Positions 16,599 through 23,634 of a stretch of DNA of 64,000 nt are shown piece after piece. The stretch comes from Paraliobacillus sp. PM-2. Its GTDB lineage: Bacteria > Bacillota > Bacilli > Bacillales > Amphibacillaceae. The position numbers and the translations under genes were made by a program. Positions within the stretch are counted from its first letter, which is position 1; each line of letters opens with the position of its first letter. The DNA lies in assembly GCF_001368815.1 (NCBI RefSeq), contig NZ_CTEI01000001.1:1364001-1428000 (forward strand). The letters are read 5' to 3'. A model generated the notes under the pieces. That model had not been told where the DNA came from and did not search any database. It saw only the letters and a list, made by a program, of their open reading frames with translations.

Positions 16599-17471
16599 AT
16601 GGTTGATTTCATTTCATCACTTCTTGGTAGTGCAAACTTTCGTTGGGTATTAACAGGAAGTTTATTACTCGGTTTTGCTAGTGGAATGATAGGTAGTTTT
16701 GTATTATTAAAGAAACAAAGTCTGATTAGCGATGCAATGGCACATGCTGCATTACCAGGTGTGTGTATCGGTTTTATGATTTTTCAAGAAAAATCATTAC
16801 CTGTTCTACTTATTGGGGCAGCGTTAACTAGTTTAATTGCTACACATTTAATTCAATTGATTGTAAATCATTCTCGGATAAAATCAGATGCTGCAATCGG
16901 AATCATTATCTCTGTCTTTTTTGGTTTTGGAATCGTTCTGTTAACCTTTATTCAACAAAATTTCACAAGCAATCAAGCAGGATTAGATTCCTTTATATTC
17001 GGTCAAGCAGCATCTCTTATTCGTAGTGATGTTCAATTAATTGCAGTTAGTTCAATAATCCTGGTGTTTATTTCAACACTATGTTTTAAAGAATTTAAAA
17101 TTAGTATTTTCGACCCTTCTTTCGCAAAAAACATTGGGATTAATGTTAAATTTTTTAACGGATTATTGCTTGCATTAGTAGTTGGAATTGTTGTTATCGG
17201 TATTCAAATGGTTGGCGTTGTCTTAATTGCTTCTCTATTAATCACTCCTGCTTTAGCAGCAAGATACTGGACCGATAATTTAAGTGTCATGGCATGGTTA
17301 GGTGGTATTTTTGGTAGTATTTCCGGTATGACCGGAGCGATAAGTAGTACCATGATCGGTGACTTACCGACAGGTCCAATGATTGTATTAAGTGCTTCAG
17401 TCATTTTCTTTATTAGTTTATTATTAGGAAAAAGTAAAGGCTTAGTAACAAAGGCGGTGAAAGTTAGATGA
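16599..17471 (+). CDS. mntC: Manganese ABC transporter permease MntC
   Basis: A 290-aa ABC-3 family permease with about eight membrane helices; DAMAHAALPGVCIGF near residue 45 and the C-terminal helices match metal-transport permeases. The ATG follows AGGAGG by eight bases and lies one base after the mntB stop. Its stop overlaps the mntD start (ATGA), so production of the two permeases is coupled. Confidence 0.9.
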   Translation: MVDFISSLLGSANFRWVLTGSLLLGFASGMIGSFVLLKKQSLISDAMAHAALPGVCIGFMIFQEKSLPVLLIGAALTSLIATHLIQLIVNHSRIKSDAAIGIIISVFFGFGIVLLTFIQQNFTSNQAGLDSFIFGQAASLIRSDVQLIAVSSIILVFISTLCFKEFKISIFDPSFAKNIGINVKFFNGLLLALVVGIVVIGIQMVGVVLIASLLITPALAARYWTDNLSVMAWLGGIFGSISGMTGAISSTMIGDLPTGPMIVLSASVIFFISLLLGKSKGLVTKAVKVR

Positions 17472-18352
17472 GTTATACATTTTGGATTATTTTAACCGGA
17501 TGCCTGGTAGGATTAACTTGTGGTATTGCAGGTTCTTTGCTCGTATTAAGAAAAATGTCTATGATCGCAGATGCTATTAGCCATACTGTTTTACTAGGAA
17601 TTGTAGGTGCATTTTTCGTAACTCAATCTTTAAATGGTATTCCTATGTTAATTGGAGCGGCTGTCGTTGGATTGTTGACTGCGTATTTAGTTGAGTTATT
17701 AAGTAATTCTGGTGTACAATCGGACGCATCGATTGGTGTTGTCTTCACATCTTTATTCGCCTTAGGAGTAGTGCTAATTTCTTTTATAGGAGATCAAGTC
17801 CATCTTGATACAAAACACGCTTTAATGGGTGAAATTGCGTTTGTTCCGTGGGATACGTTACAAATCAATGGAGAGTCTTATGGGCCTGTGGCTGTTTGGA
17901 TGCTTGGCTTTTCCTTACTATTTAACATACTATTGATTACCTTATTCTACAAACAAATCAAAATGTCAACTTTTGATCCTCAATTTGCAGCATTAGTAGG
18001 TATACCTCTCACTTTTATTCATTATTTATTAATGACGATGGTATCCTTCTCAACTGTAGCATCTTTTAATAGTGTTGGTGCTATCCTGGTTGTAGCCATG
18101 TTAATTGTACCGGGAGCTACGGCATATTTATTATCGGATCGATTCCTACATGTCATTATATTAAGTGGCGCCGTCGGTGTACTGTCAGCACTTCTAGGCT
18201 ATCTATGTGCATCTTTCTTTAATGTTTCTATCGCTGGATCAATGGCTACAATGACTGGCGTTTTATTTTCACTAGCTTTTCTATTCAGTCCAAAGCACGG
18301 TATTGTGTTTAAGAAAATAAATAGTGGATACGAAGCAATAAAAGTTAAATAA
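17468..18352 (+). CDS. mntD: Manganese ABC transporter permease MntD
   Basis: A 294-aa ABC-3 permease paralogous to the preceding gene (DAISHTVLLGIVGAFF against DAMAHAALPG). Same gene order A-B-C-D as in B. subtilis. Two different permeases presumably form the heterodimeric channel. A strong terminator follows the stop. Confidence 0.9.
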   Translation: MSYTFWIILTGCLVGLTCGIAGSLLVLRKMSMIADAISHTVLLGIVGAFFVTQSLNGIPMLIGAAVVGLLTAYLVELLSNSGVQSDASIGVVFTSLFALGVVLISFIGDQVHLDTKHALMGEIAFVPWDTLQINGESYGPVAVWMLGFSLLFNILLITLFYKQIKMSTFDPQFAALVGIPLTFIHYLLMTMVSFSTVASFNSVGAILVVAMLIVPGATAYLLSDRFLHVIILSGAVGVLSALLGYLCASFFNVSIAGSMATMTGVLFSLAFLFSPKHGIVFKKINSGYEAIKVK

Positions 18353-18380
18353 AAAGCGAGCTATAAGCTCGCTTTTTTTT
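18351..18380. terminator. Bidirectional terminator between mntD and trmL
   Basis: AAAAAGCGAGCT and AGCTCGCTTTTT pair perfectly around a three-base loop, followed by extra T on the plus strand. It separates convergent genes. Confidence 0.92.
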
Positions 18381-18858
18381 AATGCATATTAGGAAATCCT
18401 TGTTGCTTTAACACATCATAGACAATGATCGCTGCTGTATTCGATAGATTCAAGGAACGAACTTTATCATTTTCTGCCATTTGTATTCTTAGACATTGGT
18501 CTTCTTTCCCTTCAAGTAAAGGCTTTGGAATACCATTTGTTTCACGTCCAAAAATAAAAAACAATTCTTGATTTGAATCACTAAAGTCAAAGTCACTATA
18601 ATATTTTTTACCGAAATTTTCAATATAATAAAATGTGCCTTTTGGATAGTTTTGATATAATTCATCAAGTGAATCATGATATAGAATAGTAACATCATGC
18701 CAATAATCTAACCCTGCACGTCTTAACATTTTATCGTCTGTCGAAAATCCTAATGGACGAATAAGATGTAATGTTGCATTGGTAGCTAGACAAGTTCTTG
18801 CGATATTACCGGTATTCGCCGGTATTTCCGGTTGATATAATACGACATGTAATCCCAA
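18379..18858 (-). CDS. trmL: tRNA (cytidine/uridine-34-2'-O)-methyltransferase TrmL
   Basis: SPOUT methyltransferase that 2'-O-methylates the wobble nucleotide of tRNA-Leu. The protein has the PEIPANTGNIARTC opening, FGRETNGIP and IQMAENDKVRSLNLSNTAAI, which make the knotted SAM site. Start is placed at a TTG six bases after AGAGGTG, giving 159 aa and aligning with the B. subtilis CspR/TrmL N-terminus; a GTG nine bases upstream is the alternative. Neighbourhood with queG and yhbB is conserved. Confidence 0.9.
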   Translation of the reverse strand: MGLHVVLYQPEIPANTGNIARTCLATNATLHLIRPLGFSTDDKMLRRAGLDYWHDVTILYHDSLDELYQNYPKGTFYYIENFGKKYYSDFDFSDSNQELFFIFGRETNGIPKPLLEGKEDQCLRIQMAENDKVRSLNLSNTAAIIVYDVLKQQGFPNMH

Positions 18859-18932
18859 TTTGTTCACCTCTAAAACAGTAATAACCTGCTTATTATAGCA
18901 TATTTCTGTAATAATTGCTGATATCTATATCA

Positions 18933-19799
18933 CTAATCACCAATCCGAAAAAACTTATACTGACATTTTGGTGTCCATGCGTAAGAATCTTCATAACTCC
19001 AATAACGATGACGACTATTATTGGTATGTGCATTTACTAGTGGCATCCCTTGTTGATCTTTCATCACAACTATTGTATTGTGATCCCACTTTCCATCACC
19101 TTCGAAATCATAACAAATGATATCCCCAGGTAATAGTTGTGTTGGATCATCCAATTCCTTTCCTCTAAGTCCTTGGGTTGAACCACTTAAATACCAACGT
19201 AAAGAATGAGCAACTGCCCAGCTATAAGACCATGTGTTATTATGATACCACCAGCCTTTTGATCGATTTGGATACCCGCGCATTGGAGCTCCACCGGCAT
19301 ACAACGCTTGAGAGACAAAATTTGTGCAATCTACATCAAAATGCTTAAATGCAGGGTTATAATCATCCCACCATCGTTCTGCATAATTAACAGCAGCACG
19401 ACGATCATAGACAAAACGATCATTTTTCACTGTTTCTATCCAATCATAGCGTTTATTATCTAGAGCTAAATGACCATCGTCTCTAATTTTTTTAATTAAT
19501 TTGTCTTCTATAAATTTTCCCTTATAGAATAATGCCTCATGTTCATTTACTTGTTCTTCATGATAAAAAAATGAACCTTGTTTTACTAGAAAAGTCGCAC
19601 GTAATAAGTAGTTTACTCTTAATTCTTTACGTTCCATATGCATCCGTCGAATTAGTGTACCTAAACCAGTAATATGTGGTACATTGCTCCCTCTTTTTTT
19701 ATGGAACTGTTTTTTATGTGCTATCCAATTACTTTTATTTTGAGTTATTTCTTTACATTGGTCTTCCCAATACTTTGTTAACTCTTTCGTTAATGACAT
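18933..19799 (-). CDS. yhbB: YhbB-like protein with putative amidase domain (amidase_6 family)
   Basis: About 288 aa. The C-terminal domain has the amidase_6 signature: YAERWWDDYNPAF, then HFDVDCTNFVSQALYAGGAP with the likely nucleophile Cys, WSYSWAVAHSLRWYL and WDHNTIVVM with the His. This NlpC/P60-like fold is predicted to cut amide bonds in peptidoglycan or peptides. No signal peptide is visible. Next to queG as yhbB is in B. subtilis, where the gene is sporulation-linked. Substrate not established. The start is uncertain between two nearby ATG codons. Confidence 0.8.
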   Translation of the reverse strand: MSLTKELTKYWEDQCKEITQNKSNWIAHKKQFHKKRGSNVPHITGLGTLIRRMHMERKELRVNYLLRATFLVKQGSFFYHEEQVNEHEALFYKGKFIEDKLIKKIRDDGHLALDNKRYDWIETVKNDRFVYDRRAAVNYAERWWDDYNPAFKHFDVDCTNFVSQALYAGGAPMRGYPNRSKGWWYHNNTWSYSWAVAHSLRWYLSGSTQGLRGKELDDPTQLLPGDIICYDFEGDGKWDHNTIVVMKDQQGMPLVNAHTNNSRHRYWSYEDSYAWTPKCQYKFFRIGD

Positions 19800-19851
19800 A
19801 GCCATTCACTCCTCTATTCATACCTTATGCATGAAAAGAAGTGTAAATGTT

Positions 19852-21000
19852 TTAACTTTTTTCTACTTGTTTCAATTCATATGTTAAGCCTTTGTCCATT
19901 TCATTCAAGACATCTTCATCCTCTTCATTCGTTTGCGCTTGTCTTATCGCTTTAAATCCTTCTTTTGTACCAATCTTACCGATTGCCCAAGCTGCCGTAC
20001 CACGAATAACAGGCCGAGGATCTACTTTCATTAGTCGAATAAGTTCAGGAATAGCGGCTTCGTCTTTATAATGCGCTAATGCAATAATCGCATTTCGTTG
20101 AATTGGCTTTTTTCCACGCCATGAGCCAGCCATTGAACCAAATCTTTCTTTAAATTCTCTATTAGATATAGACAGTAATGGAATTAATTCTGGTTTCACT
20201 AAATCAGGTTCTGGCTCTAATTCTGGATGTAGGTGGGTATCTACTTGTTTATTTTTTGGACAGACAACCTGACACGTATCAAAACCATATAATTGATTTC
20301 CCATAATTTCACGATATTTATCAGGAAGAAATCCTTTTGTTTGTGTAACAAAAGCGATGCAATTTTGTGCATTCAGACGTCCAGGTTCTACTAACGCTCC
20401 AGTAGGACAAGCATCTAAACATTTTGTGCACTCACCACATCCATCATCTACTGGCTCATCCGGAGGAAAAGGAATATTCGTAATCATTTCACCTAAATAA
20501 ACATACGAACCAAACTCAGGGGTAATAATCATTGTGTTTTTTCCACTAAACCCTATTCCCGCACGTTCTGCAACAGCTCGATCTGATAGTTCTCCTGTAT
20601 CTACCATTGATCGACACTGAAATCCTGGCACTTTACTCGCAATGAAAGTACTTAGTTTATCCAGTTTTTCATTTAATACATGGTGATAATCCATTCCCCA
20701 AGAAGCTCGACAAAAATTCCCTCTTCTGGATCCTTTACTACTTTTAGGTGGTTTCTTCATTCTTGAGGGATAGGCAACAGCAATCGCAATGATAGACTCC
20801 GCATCAGCTAAATGTAATACAGGTTCCGTGCGTTCTTCAATCGTACCTTTTTCAAAACCAGATTGGTAACCATCATCTTGTTGCTGTTTCAAACGCGATT
20901 TCATTGCCGAAAATTCGTTTGCTGCTGCAAATCCAATCTTGTCTATTCCTATTGATTTACTATAGGTAATTATTTCTTGCTTTAGAGTCTGATAAGCCAT
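19852..21000 (-). CDS. queG: Epoxyqueuosine reductase QueG
   Basis: Cobalamin- and Fe-S-dependent enzyme for the last step of queuosine formation in tRNA. About 382 aa. Two 4Fe-4S clusters: CGECTKCLDACPTGAL near residue 190 and CQVVCPKNK near residue 243. The DUF1730 N-domain shows AVAYPSRMKK and SMVDTGELSDRAVAERAGIGF with the conserved Asp. A C-terminal HEAT-repeat tail (from about 300) is the Bacillus-type long form. Start at the ATG after AGGGTGG; stop and start are almost contiguous with the upstream ATPase gene. Confidence 0.92.
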   Translation of the reverse strand: MAYQTLKQEIITYSKSIGIDKIGFAAANEFSAMKSRLKQQQDDGYQSGFEKGTIEERTEPVLHLADAESIIAIAVAYPSRMKKPPKSSKGSRRGNFCRASWGMDYHHVLNEKLDKLSTFIASKVPGFQCRSMVDTGELSDRAVAERAGIGFSGKNTMIITPEFGSYVYLGEMITNIPFPPDEPVDDGCGECTKCLDACPTGALVEPGRLNAQNCIAFVTQTKGFLPDKYREIMGNQLYGFDTCQVVCPKNKQVDTHLHPELEPEPDLVKPELIPLLSISNREFKERFGSMAGSWRGKKPIQRNAIIALAHYKDEAAIPELIRLMKVDPRPVIRGTAAWAIGKIGTKEGFKAIRQAQTNEEDEDVLNEMDKGLTYELKQVEKS

Positions 21001-21010
21001 AAAAACCACC

Positions 21011-22723
21011 CTATTTCGTATTTTGCTCTACTTTGGCTGTTCGAATACGGTTTAATGTTGCCGCAATTTCATGTCTACGTGGACGTGCTAAATCACCTGG
21101 ATGTTGATTAGGAAAAGGTGCAAATGTTGCTAAGCCTTTTTTATCCATTGTTTGTTCTATCTCATCAAGTAATTGATACATTGTTTTCTCTTTTGTTAAC
21201 CGATTCTTTTTATCTAAAAATTGAATGATCTCAGCAATCATATTTGTTTGTGAAACATCGACTAATTGTTCCACATTTGCCAAATCAATGTCTGTTTTCC
21301 CCATGATCACTTTACGTAACCCTTTAGCTTGTACTTTTGTCTTATTTCCTTTTTTCGTTTGTAACGTATCTGGTAAGAACTTTCTTTGTGATATAGGGCC
21401 GAAAGCTTGATGCTTAGCCTCCAATCTTTTAATTGGATAGGACGCTGCTATTTGATTTGCATGATCAGTTACATTATAGACATGATAATGATCTAACATA
21501 ATGACTTGATCAGCAACATCAAAATAATCTCCCGACCCACCCATAACAAAGATAGTAGAAATAGCTAATTCATTTTTCAATTGATCTATTCTATCGATGA
21601 ACGGCGTTATTGGCTCTTTATCTTCATGAACTAAAGCTTGCATTCGTTGATCCCTTATCATAAAGTTCGTCGCACTTGTATCTTCATCAATTAATAATGT
21701 ACTTGCACCTGCTTCCATCGCTTCTATTACATTTGCTGCTTGCGACGTGCTACCACTTGCATTATCTGTAGAAAATTGCTTTGTATTTTGTTTTTGCGGT
21801 AGGTCTTTAATAAATGGAGAAATATTTACCCCAGTTACTTTTCTCCCATCTTCTGCGCGTACCTTCACTGCATCTGGATCTGTTAAAACATATTCTCTAC
21901 CGTCACCTTTGATATGATTGTATACCCCTCGTTCTATAGCGGATAATAATGTACTTTTTCCATGATAACCACCACCAACGATTAAGGTAATTCCTTTTGA
22001 AATAGCCATACCAGTAATAGGTGTATCACGATGGGGAATCGTAATAGAAACTTTATTTTCTTTTGGACTCTGGAATAAAACAGCATTGTGTAATGGTTGA
22101 TTACTAATTCCACTAGCTCGCGGTAAAATGGAATCATCAGCAATAAAGGAGATCCAATGATTTTTTTTCATTTGTTCACGTATTGATTGATGTTGATCGG
22201 AAAGCTTTACTACTTCTTCAATCGATACATCTGAAATAGTGAAAATAGATTCTGATAAAATGGTTGGAATGGCATCAAAAAATAATTTCCTAGCATCCTT
22301 TCCATTTATTTTCCGTCCAAAAGCTGGTAATCCGATCGACAAACATATTGTGACATGTGCATCATCAATTTGCACCGCTGTACGATCAATGATTTCTTGT
22401 CCAGGGGTATCAATGTTAATTAAACCACTTTTCCCAGATCCTTTTATAAGAAAGGAATTATTATTAATCGCTTTTGCAACGTACCTAGCAATAAGATCTT
22501 CTACATAAATTTTTCTATTGTGACTCTTTTTCCATTCTGGATGTATATTCCGATATGCATTTGGTATAATAATTCTTATTTTTGATGGAGCTGCAAAAGG
22601 ATCCCCTTGTACATAATCCACGTGTAACTCATAGCGATGAAAAGAATACCGACCTTGAATCGATTTATATGCTTTATACCCTTTACCATCAATTGATTGC
22701 AGTTTATTTTGTAATTCTTTCAT
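21011..22723 (-). CDS. ABC-class predicted ATPase (PF09818-type), unknown function
   Basis: A 570-aa protein of a conserved bacterial ATPase family. Features: Walker A GGGYHGKSTLL near residue 252, ATNFMIRD after a DEDTSA Walker B (STLLIDEDTSA), and an ABC-like FVMGGSGDYFDVADQVIMLD. The family has an N-terminal RNA-ligase-like region (KGYKAYKSIQGRYSFHRYEL). Cellular role is unknown. AGAGGTG precedes the ATG; queG follows after ten bases, so they are probably co-transcribed. Confidence 0.8.
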   Translation of the reverse strand: MKELQNKLQSIDGKGYKAYKSIQGRYSFHRYELHVDYVQGDPFAAPSKIRIIIPNAYRNIHPEWKKSHNRKIYVEDLIARYVAKAINNNSFLIKGSGKSGLINIDTPGQEIIDRTAVQIDDAHVTICLSIGLPAFGRKINGKDARKLFFDAIPTILSESIFTISDVSIEEVVKLSDQHQSIREQMKKNHWISFIADDSILPRASGISNQPLHNAVLFQSPKENKVSITIPHRDTPITGMAISKGITLIVGGGYHGKSTLLSAIERGVYNHIKGDGREYVLTDPDAVKVRAEDGRKVTGVNISPFIKDLPQKQNTKQFSTDNASGSTSQAANVIEAMEAGASTLLIDEDTSATNFMIRDQRMQALVHEDKEPITPFIDRIDQLKNELAISTIFVMGGSGDYFDVADQVIMLDHYHVYNVTDHANQIAASYPIKRLEAKHQAFGPISQRKFLPDTLQTKKGNKTKVQAKGLRKVIMGKTDIDLANVEQLVDVSQTNMIAEIIQFLDKKNRLTKEKTMYQLLDEIEQTMDKKGLATFAPFPNQHPGDLARPRRHEIAATLNRIRTAKVEQNTK

Positions 22724-22944
22724 AGTTCAAACACCTCTACATTATAGAATACTATTTATCTTCTCTATCTTTCAAGCGATTTAAAATTATGCTTTAATCA
22801 TCAATTATGATTTCTATTAATTCTTAATAGATATATATAATAGCTGTTTTTCGACCACATTAGTTTGGATATCTTACCTTTTTATAATCTTCTGATGCAG
22901 TATAATTGTATTACATCAACATGAATGCTAAAAAATTAGACATG

Positions 22945-22986
22945 AAAAAACGCAATACTTCGTTGTTATCAACGAAATACTGCGTT
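22945..22986 (-). terminator. Terminator of the tRNA-Gly gene
   Basis: A 16-bp stem (AACGCAGTATTTCGTT / AACGAAGTATTGCGTT, one G-U pair) with six-base loop is followed by six T on the minus strand, beginning 14 bases after the tRNA 3' end. Confidence 0.85.
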
Positions 22987-22999
22987 GGTCACATATGTA

Positions 23000-23073
23000 T
23001 GGAGCGGGTGAAGGGAATCGAACCCTCGACATCAGCTTGGAAGGCTGAGGTTTTACCACTAAACTACACCCGC
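23000..23073 (-). tRNA. tRNA-Gly (anticodon UCC)
   Basis: Seventy-four nucleotides including an encoded CCA. The acceptor stem GCGGGTG pairs with CACCCGC, the D arm has GTTTAGTGGTAAAAC, the anticodon loop is CTTCCAA (UCC) closed by TCAGC/GCTGA, and the T arm holds GGTTCGATTCC. All cloverleaf elements are present. A terminator follows; an orphan copy of the 5' half lies upstream. Confidence 0.96.
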
Positions 23074-23115
23074 ACATTCTTCGAAATTAAATTAATATTT
23101 TTTTACGCAAGACAT

Positions 23116-23181
23116 GTCCCTGCATCTTCCAGCTTATTCAAGATGTTTATGCTTCGGGACAACTCGATGATTATTCGTCGA
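23116..23181. other. Two hairpins within the spacer between tRNA-Gly and its half copy
   Basis: Hairpin 1 (23116-23160) has outer GTCCC/GGGAC and inner CATCTT/AAGATG pairing; hairpin 2 (23164-23181) pairs TCGATGA with TCGTCGA allowing one wobble. The spacer is otherwise unlike the neighbouring sequence and may be the remnant of an inserted element or a structured RNA. Confidence 0.4.
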
Positions 23182-23193
23182 TGTTTTGCTCGT

Positions 23194-23229
23194 GGCTGAG
23201 GTTTTACCACTAAACTACACCCGCACATT
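23194..23229 (-). repeat. Orphan duplicate of the tRNA-Gly 5' half (partner copy at 23043-23078)
   Basis: Thirty-six bases identical to the tRNA-Gly 5' half plus five bases of its 5' flank. The copy ends exactly at the first base of the anticodon loop, the usual crossover point of tyrosine-recombinase att sites. It cannot form a tRNA. Direct repeats lie 151 bp apart. Confidence 0.85.
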
Positions 23230-23348
23230 TAATCGAACGATGTCATAACTTGAATCGATGTTTAATAGTATAACAATTAAAGACAAACCTCGCAACAATA
23301 TTTTGCAAAAAAATTTCTTTTTCATTGACTTTTTATATTGAACAATCA

Positions 23349-23373
23349 GTTTATTGATTAAACAATTGGGTAG
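23349..23373 (+). promoter_or_regulatory. SigB-like (general stress) promoter
   Basis: GTTTAT, 13 bases, GGGTAG: one mismatch in each box from the SigB consensus GTTTAA-N(12-15)-GGGTAT. It lies 29 bases before the start of a small membrane protein gene. Confidence 0.5.
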
Positions 23374-23401
23374 GTTAAATAAAAAAAGGCAGGTGAACGT
23401 T

Positions 23402-23536
23402 ATGATTTGGACAATTATTGGTATTTTACTACTTGCTTGGTTCATTGGATTTCTTTTTGAAATTGCTGGTGGACTTGTACACATTTTATTAATCATCGCT
23501 TTGGTTGTGTTTATCACAAAAATGTTGCGAAAATAA
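23402..23536 (+). CDS. Lmo0937-family small membrane protein (44 aa)
   Basis: MIWTIIGILLLAWFIGFLFE opens a 44-aa protein that is almost wholly two hydrophobic helices ending in a basic KMLRK tail. This pattern, with a conserved FEIAGGLVH turn, is that of the Lmo0937 family found across Firmicutes. The ATG follows AGGTG at six bases; a longer reading of the frame lacks a ribosome site. A SigB-like promoter upstream suggests stress induction. Molecular function is unknown. Confidence 0.8.
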   Translation: MIWTIIGILLLAWFIGFLFEIAGGLVHILLIIALVVFITKMLRK

Positions 23537-23599
23537 GTTTTCAGTGTATATATACAATCATAAATATCCCTTATTTGTTTAAATTCCATTTAATAAAAG

Positions 23600-23628
23600 G
23601 ATCCCCCCTAAAATATTAGAGGGGATTT
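23600..23628 (-). terminator. Terminator of the P-type ATPase gene
   Basis: An 11-bp stem (ATCCCCTCTAA pairing with TTAGGGGGGAT, one G-U) and short T-rich tail on the minus strand, just past the stop codon. Confidence 0.6.
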
Positions 23629-23634
23629 ACTATG

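Noticed and set aside
22906-23199. 97-codon plus-strand frame across the tRNA-Gly region
   Set aside because: It runs through the tRNA terminator, the antisense of the tRNA and the spacer; no ribosome site, composition explained by structured RNA sequence.
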